Part shown: piece after piece, positions 1-7,600 of the stretch | Position numbering within the stretch: the stretch's first letter is position 1 | How the letters are laid out: every line of letters starts with the position of its first letter | Origin: Baffinella frigidus | Lineage: Eukaryota; Cryptophyceae; Cryptomonadales; Baffinellaceae | Assembly (NCBI GenBank): GCA_026770585.1 | Contig: MU647476.1 | Span: forward strand, 61,231 to 82,098 | Reading direction: 5' to 3' | Length of the DNA stretch: 20,868 nt | Position numbers and translations under genes: made by a program | Notes under the pieces: generated by a model | Told to the model about the DNA's origin: nothing | The model's input: only the letters and a program-made list of their open reading frames with translations | Databases searched by the model: none

Positions 1-121
1 CCCCACACCCCAAACCCAAAACCCCACACCCCAAACCCCAAACCCAAAACCCCAAAACACAAAACCCAAACCCCAAACCCCAAACCAGGGAGGGGAGCAA
101 CCGCCCACCCGCCTACGCCGA
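1..121. repeat. C-rich telomere-like filler
   Basis: The first 90 bases are degenerate repeats of CCCCAAACCC-type units. They resemble worn telomeric DNA and are the same material that fills introns elsewhere in the window. A short non-repetitive stretch follows and runs into the exon at 122-179. No gene is seen in the repeat itself. Confidence 0.7.
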
Positions 122-179
122 CTACGAGTGCGGGAGCGGAAGCTGCTTGTGGTATGGATGCCCCTTCACCCCCTCGCCA
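122..179 (-). CDS. Gene C, probable terminal exon
   Basis: Read on the minus strand, an acceptor (cccatcAG at 181-180) is followed by one base and then the codons GEGVKGHPYHKQLPLPHS and a TAG stop at 124-122. The single leading base completes the two-base overhang left by the exon at 1399-1509, so the join keeps frame. It is 58 nt long. The product is not recognised. A second copy of the end of this exon, including the stop, lies at 293-322. That copy is 5' of this exon, so either one could be the functional terminus. The model rests on phase agreement and on the duplicated C-terminal codons; no transcript evidence is available. Confidence 0.45.
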
Positions 180-645
180 CTGATGGGATACCCGAAACCC
201 GAAACCATAAACCTGAAATCATAGACCCGAAACATGGAACCATAAACATGGAACACGGAACCCGAAACCCTGAACGCTAACCACAAAACCGACTACGAGT
301 GCGGGAGCGGGAGCTGCGTGTGGTCACCCCGAAACCCGAAACCCGAAACCCGAAACCTGGAACCCGAAACCCGAAACATGGAACCCGGAACCCGGAACCC
401 GAAATCATAAACCCGAAACCCGAAACCCGAAACCCGAAACCCGAAACCCGAAACCATAAACCCGGAACTCGAACCAATAAACCCGGAACCCGGAACCCGA
501 AACCATAAACCCGAAACCATAAACCCGGAACCCGGAACCCCAAACCCCAAACCCCAAACCCCAAACCCCAAACCCCAAACCATAAACCCGGAACCCGGAA
601 CCCGAAACCCGAAACCCGAAAACCAGGGCGCGGGATGGGCGCGAC
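180..645. repeat. CCCGAAACC-type telomere-like array
   Basis: This is a long array of degenerate CCCGAAACC, CCCGGAACC and CCCCAAACC units, broken only by the exon-end copy at 293-322. Both strands show long open frames rich in GFRVSGFGF-like or KPETRNP-like repeats. These come from the repeat and are not evidence of a gene. If gene C is real, this is intron between its last two exons. Confidence 0.8.
293..322 (-). repeat. Partial copy of gene C terminal exon
   Basis: On the minus strand this reads HTQLPLPHS and TAG, against HKQLPLPHS and TAG at 122-179. One Leu codon differs synonymously (ctc against ctt) and one codon changes Lys to Thr. The retained stop and frame suggest a duplicated exon end. 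Confidence 0.6.
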
Positions 646-690
646 GTGACGTGCAACGGCGGGGCGTGTAAGTGCGAGTAATTGAAGAAA

Positions 691-745
691 AACAGACACC
701 GACCAATGTCGGAGCACCCGTGTTCTTGTAGCCCAGATACCCCTC
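691..745. repeat. Dispersed repeat, copy 1 (see 20031-20190)
   Basis: The stretch AGACACCGACCAATGTCGG, then GAGCACCCG and TAGCCCAGATACCCCT, recurs at 20031-20062 and 20170-20185. There, about 100 bp of extra sequence separates the two halves. It contains a small hairpin (CCGAC/GTCGG). Confidence 0.6.
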
Positions 746-808
746 GTAACTTCATTTTCGCCCGGGCGGTTTCTGCTGCGATCCTCTGTCCATACAGCGG
801 GGGTGCAG

Positions 809-838
809 GCGGTTTCTCATGAGCGAGGTGCCCCTCTA
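809..838. mobile_element. MITE family A, right-end fragment
   Basis: This matches the right terminal inverted repeat of family A (GGCGGTTTCTCATGAGCGAG followed by GTGCCCCTCTA). It abuts the full copy at 837-961. Confidence 0.65.
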
Positions 839-961
839 CAGAGGAACCTCCCTCATAAGAAAGCGCCTCCACCTAGGACCCTACAGTAGGCCAATGCCTA
901 GCTAGGGCCCTATGGTGGTCCCTGGGGGGGGGCGGTTTCTTACGAGCGAGGTACCCCTGTA
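837..961. mobile_element. MITE family A copy (full length)
   Basis: A foldback element about 125 bp long. The ends are inverted repeats of consensus TACAGGGGTACCTCGCTCAT-AAGAAA, the left one slightly diverged here. The core has smaller palindromes around CCTAGGACC, TAGGGCCCTA and GGTCCTAGG. All intact copies begin and end in TA, as expected of a TA target-site duplication. The end CAGGGGTACCTCG resembles the CAGG.ATACCTCG ends of pogo/Tigger-type elements, so a non-autonomous Tc1/mariner-superfamily element is inferred. No transposase is present. Confidence 0.85.
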
Positions 962-1026
962 CATGTTCACGTAGCGGGGCGGCTCGAGGTTGGCTCTTCC
1001 TAGACTAGGTCCTCACAGAAGGCCCC

Positions 1027-1151
1027 TACAGGGGTACCTCGCTCATAAGAAACGCCCACCCCCCTAGGACCACCATAGGACCCTAGCTAGGCATAGTCCT
1101 ACTGTAGGGTCCTAGGGGGGGGCGGTTTCATGTGAGCGATGTACCCCTGTA
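1027..1151. mobile_element. MITE family A copy (full length)
   Basis: Both terminal inverted repeats and the palindromic core are present, bounded by TA. The right end is slightly diverged (TTTCATGTGAGCGATGTACC). Confidence 0.85.
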
Positions 1152-1170
1152 GGTCCTCACAGAAGGCCCC

Positions 1171-1250
1171 TACTCACGCCACGCGCGAGAGGGCCGGAAA
1201 CTGATAGTTTTATTCGTCCCCGCAGTTAAATGTGGTAGCACTCACGCCAC
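1171..1250 (-). repeat. Two copies of the gene C exon end plus donor
   Basis: On the minus strand, GTGGC|GTGAGT occurs at 1250-1239 and again at 1187-1171. It repeats the exon end and donor at 1403-1393. Both copies lie on the 3' side of the parent exon and keep the strong GTGAGT donor. No gene is seen in the rest of this interval. Confidence 0.5.
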
Positions 1251-1263
1251 TCGGTATGTATTG

Positions 1264-1383
1264 TACAGGGGTACCTCGCTCATAAGAAAACGCCCTCCCT
1301 AGGACCCCACAGTAGCCCTATGCCTAGGGCCCTATGGTGGTCCTATGAGGTGGGCGGTTTCTTATGAGCGAGGTACCCCTGTA
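1264..1383. mobile_element. MITE family A copy (full length)
   Basis: 120 bp, with near-consensus ends TACAGGGGTACCTCGCTCAT and ATGAGCGAGGTACCCCTGTA and the usual core. It lies immediately 3' (minus strand) of the gene C exon at 1399-1509. Confidence 0.88.
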
Positions 1384-1398
1384 AAGGGCCCTACTCAC

Positions 1399-1509
1399 GC
1401 CACCCGCGCGGGCGGCTCGTCGGCCGAGAAATCCCACGTGGGGTCCATGTAAAAGTAGTGGGTGCCTCCCGCGGGCGGGTCGAGGCAGTCTGGGCAGAGC
1501 TTGTCGCGC
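1399..1509 (-). CDS. Gene C, internal exon with a CPDC motif
   Basis: The minus strand shows acceptor ggcAG at 1511-1510, an exon of 111 nt, and donor GTGAGT from 1398. The reading frame gives RDKLCPDCLDPPAGGTHYFY then MDPTWDFSADEPPARV. The CxxC pair could bind metal or form a disulphide. One leading base completes a Gly codon with the two-base overhang of the exon at 1947-2146, and two trailing bases match the start of 122-179. The family is not recognised. The composition is unlike the surrounding repeats, which supports coding. Confidence 0.55.
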
Positions 1510-1713
1510 CTGCCGTACGGGGTTACGCTTCAGAGTAGGGTTTCGGGTGTCGGGTTTCGGGTTTGGGATTTACGGTTTAGGTGTTAGGGTTTAGGGTTTA
1601 GGGTTCAGAGTTCAGCGTTCTGGGTTCAGAGTGTACGGTTAAGGGTTCAGGGTTTTTGCTTCAGGGTTCAGGGTTCAGGGTTTTCGGTATAGGGTTTAGG
1701 GTTCAGGGTGTAC

Positions 1714-1762
1714 CCCCCCCGTCCCGAACGCACGACTTCTCGACGCGGGAGATCTCCCCAGT
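1714..1762 (-). repeat. 3'-edge copy of gene C exon 1947-2146
   Basis: On the minus strand it reads EISRVEKSC followed by a G-rich donor (gggggg|GTACAC). The parent exon reads EVSRVKQPC and ends gggg|GTCAAC. The match is about 40 bp long and keeps the frame and donor. It lies on the 3' side of the parent. Confidence 0.55.
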
Positions 1763-1827
1763 ACTCAGGGTTCAGGGTTTCGGGGGCAGGGTTCAGGTGT
1801 AGGGTTCACGGTTTGCGGTGCACGGAT

Positions 1828-1852
1828 TACAGGGGTACCTCGCTCATTAGGT
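1828..1852. mobile_element. MITE family A left-end fragment
   Basis: TACAGGGGTACCTCGCTCAT followed by unrelated sequence; no matching right end nearby. Confidence 0.6.
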
Positions 1853-1946
1853 GCGGGCATTCTGAAAACGGTCGGTCCCCGTTTCTTAAATGTAAGAAAA
1901 ATCTCTGTAGGGCTGAGGGTGCAGCGTTGAGGGTTTGAGGGTTGAC

Positions 1947-2146
1947 CCCCCCGTGCCGAACGCGGTGCACGGCTGCTTGACGCGGGAGACCTCCCCTTCG
2001 CCGTACGAGTAGAGCGGCTCGCCCATCAGGGGAACCTGCCACACCAGAGAGGAGACACCTTTGTCACTACCGACACGCCCGCCATGTCCGCACGGGGTTT
2101 TGCCGGGATTGCTTGGGGTGAAGGACACGAGGGTGGCCGTCCGGTC
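1947..2146 (-). CDS. Gene C, main exon
   Basis: On the minus strand an acceptor (gcgtAG at 2148-2147) precedes a 200-nt open exon ending at donor GTCAAC (from 1946). It encodes 66 residues plus two bases: DRTATLVSFTPSNPGKTPCG, then HGGRVGSDKGVSSLVWQVPL, then MGEPLYSYGEGEVSRVKQPC, then TAFGTG. It is Gly- and Ser-rich with two cysteines. The two trailing bases join in frame to 1399-1509, and the first base is phase 0 to the exon at 3261-3341. An alternative acceptor at 2037-2036 would shorten it by 111 nt in the same frame. The family is not recognised. HGGRVGS-type copies recur at 11267-11293 and 12323-12358. Confidence 0.55.
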
Positions 2147-2336
2147 CTACGCAGAGGACCTGTCGCCATAAAATACAATCAGATCAGGAAATCAAGAACA
2201 AACGTGCGAATAAAATGCATTGATGGCGAGCGCGTTTTTACTCACGCAGAGCTAGACTCTTGACCCCAGGGGTTTCTCTTTAGGTTCCAGGGTGCAGGGT
2301 GCAAGGTTCCGGGTTTAGGTAGAGGGTGGGGGGCAC
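2147..2336. other. Intron-like unique sequence
   Basis: AT-richer unique sequence with no recognised gene, followed by short GGGTT-type filler from about 2285. Confidence 0.5.
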
Positions 2337-2370
2337 CTCAGGACGGAGAGGCGGGCGAAGAGAATGAGAG
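2337..2370 (-). repeat. 3'-edge copy of exon 3261-3341, frameshifted
   Basis: The minus strand repeats CGCCTCTCCGTC and the GAG|GTGCC donor of the exon at 3261-3341. Four bases before the donor are missing, which breaks the reading frame. Confidence 0.55.
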
Positions 2371-2694
2371 AGAGCGAACCGAGACCCTCAGCCTCGAACA
2401 CTCAACCCCAAAAACTCAACCCCGAACACTCAATCAACCCCGCACCCTCAACCCCGAACCTTCAATCAACCCCGAACCTTAACCCCGAACCCTCAACCCC
2501 GAACCCTACACCGTCAAACCTAAACCCTCAAGAGTACCAGTCTGATTCGGTCTCACCAATTTGGTGAGGCGGGGCTATTTTCGCTCTAAAGTTGACGGGT
2601 TTGTACCACACAACCTGGAGGTCCACTTAAGAGTAGACAGTCAACCCAAGTGCGGCAGAGCTGGAGTTAAGGGTTTAGGGTTTAAGATGTTCGC
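2371..2694. repeat. CCCTCAACCC filler and a hairpin repeat
   Basis: Degenerate CAACCCCGAACCCT repeats run to about 2530. A hairpin, CTCACCA/TGGTGAG at 2552-2568, follows, then AAAGTTGACGGGTTTGTACC, which recurs at 16691-16710. The hairpin belongs to a dispersed family also seen at 15694 and 17484. Confidence 0.6.
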
Positions 2695-2850
2695 TTACCC
2701 TAACGAGCAACCCATAGAGGCAATGGAGTAAGGTGAGCGATATATACCCCCTGGAGACCGGTGTGTCCCCATGTCCCTGTTGGTCACGGGGTCATTCTGC
2801 ACGAATGGCTCAGCTGGCTCAGGCGAGATCATTATCTTCTCACAAGGCAC

Positions 2851-2889
2851 CTCGGGGTCGACGGAGAGGCGGGAGAAGAGCAGGATCAT
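2851..2889 (-). repeat. 3'-edge copy of exon 3261-3341
   Basis: On the minus strand this reads MILLFSRLSVDPE and then donor GTGCC, nearly identical to the end of the exon at 3261-3341 (LLLFSRLSVDPE|GTGCC). It is on the 3' side of the parent. It retains frame and donor, and has an ATG of its own, so use as an alternative exon cannot be excluded. Confidence 0.55.
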
Positions 2890-2894
2890 CCGAA

Positions 2895-3042
2895 AAGCTA
2901 ACGCCAGCGAGGTTCTTAGAGCCTACGGATTGCCTACGGTAGGAGCCCCCCTCTTATGATTTTTAAAGGCCTTTTTGTTTTCAACGTCGTAGGAGGAGGG
3001 GGGGTTCCTACCGTAGGCTAAAGGGTCCGCTGGCGTTAGCTT
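2895..3042. mobile_element. Foldback element with 15-bp perfect inverted ends
   Basis: AAGCTAACGCCAGCG at 2895-2909 is matched by its exact reverse complement at 3028-3042. Inner arms CCTACGGTAGGA and TCCTACCGTAGG lie inside. The element is 148 bp and has no coding capacity. Its inner motif is shared with the family at 13066 and 15460. Confidence 0.7.
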
Positions 3043-3260
3043 GTGGCATTAAGGAGCGAGAGAAAGCCGAGCCGCTCAACCCCGAACCCTCAACCCCTCA
3101 ACCCCAAACACTGAACCCAAAATAGTAACCCATGTCTAAGCCATAAACCCTAGCGAGCGAGGCTATAACCCCTGAACCCGAAGCCCGCACCCTTGAACCC
3201 TGAAGCCTGAGAATCGTAAAGGTTAACCCCTGGAGTCGAGAGTTAGGGTTTGGGGGGCAC
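3043..3260. repeat. CCCTCAACCC / CCTGAAGCC filler
   Basis: Degenerate telomere-like repeats with no gene seen. This is intron if gene C is correct. Confidence 0.65.
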
Positions 3261-3341
3261 CTCGGGGTCGACGGAGAGGCGGGAGAAGAGGAGGAGCGAG
3301 AGCATCTTAGAAGAACTTGTCCCAGAGCGACCACACGCCCT
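3261..3341 (-). CDS. Gene C, upstream exon (most 5' one supported)
   Basis: On the minus strand, acceptor cccggcAG (3343-3342) leads into 81 nt ending at donor GTGCCC. The phase-0 reading is RACGRSGTSSSKMLSL then LLFSRLSVDPE, and it joins in frame to the exon at 1947-2146. The run LSLLLFSRL is hydrophobic and could be part of a signal or membrane segment. Two 3'-edge copies with the same donor (2851-2889 and 2337-2370) show which boundary is real. Other frames of this exon are also open, so the exact protein is less sure than the boundary. Confidence 0.45.
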
Positions 3342-3497
3342 CTGCCGGGATCAGGGGATGGGCACAGGGGGCGTTAGGAGCGCAGGGGCGGGCAACAGAT
3401 CCATAAACACTGAACGCTAAACCCGAAAATCGAAACCCGAAACAGCCGGGGAGGAGCGAGGAGGAGTGAGCGGTGTAGAGGAATGAAGGCGCGATGT

Positions 3498-4022
3498 TCA
3501 CGCTGCAATCGGACCATCGGGGACGGGGACGGGAGCATTGGGAGGGCAGGGCGGGGCGGGGCCAAAAGCGAAGCCGGGGAGGAGCGAGGAGGGTTCGGGC
3601 TCCAGGGGGCAGTGGGAGCAACCGTGCTTGCCGAAAAACTTCTTGGCGGGCGGCTTCGTGACAGCCGGAGTCTTAGCGAGCTTCACCAGCTGCGGATTGC
3701 GGGGGGCGCACAGCTCAGTGGTGGAGGGACGGGGCGAGGCGTACACCCCTGGAGACTTCAGCTGCAGTTTGCTCTGCTCGTGCTTCTGGAACACTCCGCT
3801 GGGTAAAGTCCCAGCGGAGCGTTCCAGTGGGCTTCCAGCCCGCGGTTCAGCTCCTGCGAAACGGTATCGCCGAGGCTTGCTGAAGGCGCGGCGCGCTCGG
3901 ACCCCGCTTATCCGCAACTGGCCAACGACTCTACATTTTACTAGAATGACCACCACCGTGGCCCTGGGGGGGCGGGCCGGCGGCTGTTGCTCAAGAGCGC
4001 AGCCGCAGCTGCCACAGCCCAT
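3498..4022 (-). CDS. Cys-rich N-terminus open frame, divergent to SF-assemblin gene
   Basis: An uninterrupted 174-codon frame from ATG 4022-4020 to TGA 3500-3498. It starts MGCGSCGCALEQQPPARPP. Met-Gly-Cys with nearby cysteines is the usual context for N-myristoylation plus palmitoylation, so membrane attachment is possible. The middle is low-confidence. The second half (from KHEQSKLQLKSPGVYASPRP on) is Pro/Lys-rich with a CSHC motif. An acceptor-like ttccAG just before KHEQ (3787-3786) means the second half may instead be an exon. It may be the 5' part of gene C. High GC content makes chance openness a real risk. Confidence 0.35.
   Translation of the reverse strand: MGCGSCGCALEQQPPARPPRATVVVILVKCRVVGQLRISGVRARRAFSKPRRYRFAGAEPRAGSPLERSAGTLPSGVFQKHEQSKLQLKSPGVYASPRPSTTELCAPRNPQLVKLAKTPAVTKPPAKKFFGKHGCSHCPLEPEPSSLLPGFAFGPAPPCPPNAPVPVPDGPIAA
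3787..3824. repeat. Hairpin at an exon edge
   Basis: TGGAACACTCCGCTGGG and CCCAGCGGAGCGTTCCA are inverted repeats with one mismatch around a short spacer. The left arm contains the acceptor-like ttccAG of the minus-strand frame, so the exon edge itself is duplicated in inverted orientation. Confidence 0.7.
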
Positions 4023-4326
4023 CGCAGTGTCCCACACCGCAGACACATGCGGTGCGGGAGGCGGGGAGGGGAAGAGGGGCGCACCATCAACCAAGAAAAG
4101 GTGTGAAGTTATCCCGGGTGTATTCCAGGTCGTTCTTGGAGCCATTGGGTCGTTCTTGGAGCCGTTTTCTTCTAATAATTGACTTTTGAATAGGACCGTC
4201 CTTCTGTTGTCCCTTCAACATTGACTTTTGAATACCCCCCCTTTGAGGCTGGTTCAGGAGGTTTCTTGTTTTGTAAAATCGACGGCCAACGGCTTGGGGC
4301 GAGCGGCGCTCAGAAAGTTTGGAAAG
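4023..4326. promoter_or_regulatory. Possible bidirectional promoter region
   Basis: About 300 bp between two divergent starts (minus ATG at 4022, plus ATG at 4327). It holds two direct repeats: GGTCGTTCTTGGAGCC at 4129 and 4148, and ATTGACTTTTGAATA at 4178 and 4220. No TATA box is obvious. The promoter role is inferred from position only. Confidence 0.3.
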
Positions 4327-4638
4327 ATGGCTGACGAACAACCGTCGCGCAATTCCTCTGCGATGGGGAAGCCCCTGATGCCGCAGCGCATCGAGCCGCC
4401 CGAGTACATCGCGATCCAGGAGTCGCTCGCGCCCTTCTACGAGGACATTTCGGATGAACAGCGGGATCGCAGGAAGTTCGATGAGCAGCGCGTGGAGGAG
4501 GTCAACATCTACGCGGAGCGCATCGAGGAGAAGCTCAACGAGGAGATCCTGCAGCGGAAGGCGGCGGATGCGGCGCTCGACAAGCTCGCGGCGACGCGCC
4601 TTGACAACGTGCAGGAGGCGCTCGTTTTGCAGATGCAG
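4327..4638 (+). CDS. SF-assemblin-like exon 1
   Basis: ATG at 4327 is chosen because the codons after it (MADEQPSRNSSAMGKPLMPQ) begin a good protein. The in-frame ATG at 4228 would add 33 residues of repeat-like sequence. 104 codons end in ATGCAG|GTGCTG. The polar head (residues 1-40) is followed by heptad-rich helix from about residue 41. Phase 0. Confidence 0.78.
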
Positions 4639-7600
4639 GTGCTGCGCCAACCACGCCGTGACATGCACCAGCAGCCACAAAATCTGCCGCTGCCACGCGC
4701 TCCCCCCAGCTCAGCTCCCCGGGGGGTGGAGCCTCCCCAGCAGCGGCTCTGACCCCGTATCGGCGGGGACCTGCTGACCCAACCCCTCCCTCTCTGCAGA
4801 CCTCGTTTCGGGAGCTGAAAGCTGACATCGAGGCAGCCAAGGAGCGGTTGGGGGAGACGGAGGTGAAGCTGGAAGAGGTGCGCGCGCGTTCCCCGTACCA
4901 CTGTTGGCTGACTTGAGTTTGTCCTGGCGCGAACGAAGCATTCTTGGGTTGGTTTTCGCCATGTTCAAATATTGCTCGGTCGAGTCACCAGTCGTACGGG
5001 GGGGTACGGGGACTCTCTATCTCTGCGCGAGTCGATCTGGGCTCGCCATTAATGTAGTCTAGATGCTCGTTTTGTCTAAATGTACTCTATGGCGTGCCGA
5101 GATGGGACTAACGCAGCGCTAGACACTTACTTGAACTACTCGCTCCGACAGGGAGTCGGAGATTTTCCTTCAGAAACTAGGCTAACGGCCAATTCTTTAT
5201 GGATGGAGAGGATGTCAATTGAAATCTTCTGCTCGAATAACCCTCCTGGTTTGGGAGAGACCGATATCGACGCAACACGGGGTTCATTTAAAAGCCAGGA
5301 CCGGAAATCCGGTCTCAGCTTTTTCATTTTAAAAGTCCATTTCCCTTAGAATTCAGGTGAAAGTTTTTAAAATCCTTTAAAATTTAATCACGTCCTCGCT
5401 CGGGAGAGAAACGATGGGACTCAACAAAGAAACAGGCCGCGCTAGACCCTCAACCCTGAAACCCTGACACCCTGAAACCCTGAAACCCTGACACCCTGAA
5501 ACCCTGAAACCCTGAAACCCTAAACCCTTACCCCTGAAACCCTAAACCCTTACCCCTGAAACCCTACACACTAAACCCTGAAACACTAAACACTAAACCC
5601 TGAAACCCTCAACCCTAAACCCTGAAACCCTAAACCCTGAAACCTTGAAACCCTGAACCCTTTTCGCAGGTGCGGGAAAAGAACGAGCGGGAGCTGAAGG
5701 CGTGCAAACTGGAACTTGTCGAGCGCCTCGACCGCATCCAGGTCCACCAACCACCACAACCTTCACGGGCGGACCAACTCGACGATTTTCGACCATTTGT
5801 GCACGATTTTCGACCTTTTGTGCAAAGCACTTTTAAAACTCCCAAAACCTCACCTCTGTGGGTCTATGGGACTTTTAACATTGTATCGTTTTTGTCAGCG
5901 GGGTCGACTCGACCCCTCTGCAAGGGGGGGATGGCTCCAAGAATTCGTTGATTTGGTCTCACCGTGAGGGTCGGTTGAAGCAGTGACTGAACTCAATCTT
6001 CCCTGGATTTCCGGGGAAGATCGGTCACGTTACTGGCGCGAAAGGATCCGCAATTTGTACGGGAATCGTTTAGATGGGCCGCGTCACGAAGGCACCGGTG
6101 GCGTTGACGTGGCCAAGGCTGCGCTCTGCCTTTCTTTAAATGTCCGGTTTTACGCACGCGTTCAGTCTGTACCGCGAAAAACACGGCCGTGTCCACGACT
6201 GTACGAAGAAACTGACCGTATAGGGACGCGACCGGTTTAAACCAGGGCGTGCAAACTGGAACTTGACCAACAGGTCGCCTAGTTGAATGAGACTTGCATG
6301 CAAGGAATTTTAATGGGGAGGTTGACATTTAGTTAGGCCGCCTTATTGAACGAAAGTGCTGCTTAGTGGGACTGCGTGCAGTCGCAAGTTTAGGGTTCGG
6401 AACCCGAACCCCGAAACCACAATTGCAGTCTGGGATGCGCGTGGAATCGAAGAAGTGCACAGGAGGATTTTGAATGGCAATGTTTTTTTATTTAAAACAT
6501 TTCTGCTATGAAATTTCCTGCAGAGAACGATATTTACTAGTAATATCAAAGCAATGTGTAGTAATTTTTATTGAAATTCAATGTTTTACATCAAAACAGT
6601 TGATCTATGAGATTTTGGTGGGGGGGGCTCACATTTAATTAGGCCGCCTAATTGCATTAGAAATGAGGTGGCGGCGCTGATTGGTGGGCCTGAGGCTTTA
6701 ATTAATTTGTTCTCTGAAATAAAGGCTAACATTTGATCAGGGCGCCTATTCGGAACCCTGAAGCATAACCCGCGATTCCAGTCGGGGATGCGCGTGGAGT
6801 CCAAGACGCGCGTAGGAGGATTTTGATAGGGGGCTAACATTCAATTAGGCCGCCTAATTGAATTGAATTACGCCGCCTAATTGAATTGAATAACGCCGCC
6901 TAATTGAATTGAATTAGGCCCGCTAATTGAGTGAAGGCGCTGGTGGGCGGGGCTGCTTGAAGCAGAACCCACGATTGCAGTCGGGGATGCGCGTGGCATC
7001 GAAGATGCGGCCCGGAAATCTGGTCGAAATGTCGGTTCATAATATTTCTGGTGGGACTGAGTGCAGTCCAAGGCTAGGGTTCGGAACCCTGAACCCTTAC
7101 CCGCAATTGCAGTCGGGGATGCGTGTGGAGTCGAAGACGCGCATAGGAGGATTTTGATAAGAGGGCTAACATTTAATTAGGCGGCCTAATTAAAATCACT
7201 TAGGCGGCCTAATTAAATGTTAGCCACCCTCCCAAAATCCTCCTATGCACGTCTGTTTAGGGTTCGGAACCATGAACCCTTACCCGCAATTGCAGTCGGG
7301 GATGCTTGTGGAGTCAATTTGACCAGTTTGATTCGACCAGTTTGACCACGAATTTGACCGCTTTGGAGTTTGAACGGAAGACGCGGCGCCGTAACCTGGT
7401 CGAAATGCCGGTTAATTATTTCGGGTTCGGAACTCTGAAGCATAACTCACGATTGCAGTCGGGGATGCGCGTCGAGTCAATTTGACCAGTTCGATTTTGA
7501 CCAGTTTGGTTTTGACCAGTTTGACCCTGAACCACAACCCGCAATTGCAGTCGGGGATGCGTGTGGAGTCGAAGACGCGGCGCGACGAGGATGAGAAGAC

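Larger units (their letters stand above)
1545..1946. repeat. GGGTTTAGGG-type filler with an exon copy and a MITE end
   Basis: Degenerate GGGTTTAGGGTTCAGGG repeats run from about 1545 to 1820, in opposite orientation to the arrays left of 700. Embedded in it are an exon-edge copy (1714-1762) and a left-end fragment of MITE A at 1828-1852. If gene C is real this is its intron. Confidence 0.7.

Noticed and set aside
1-645. A true chromosome end
   Set aside because: Repeats are too degenerate, vary in unit, and similar arrays occur throughout the window.
277-872. Long open frames of GFRVSGFGF- or KPETRNP-type repeats
   Set aside because: They are translations of telomere-like DNA in several overlapping frames.
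4087-4680. 197-codon minus-strand open frame opposite exon 1
   Set aside because: Shadow of the plus-strand coiled-coil exon in GC-rich sequence.
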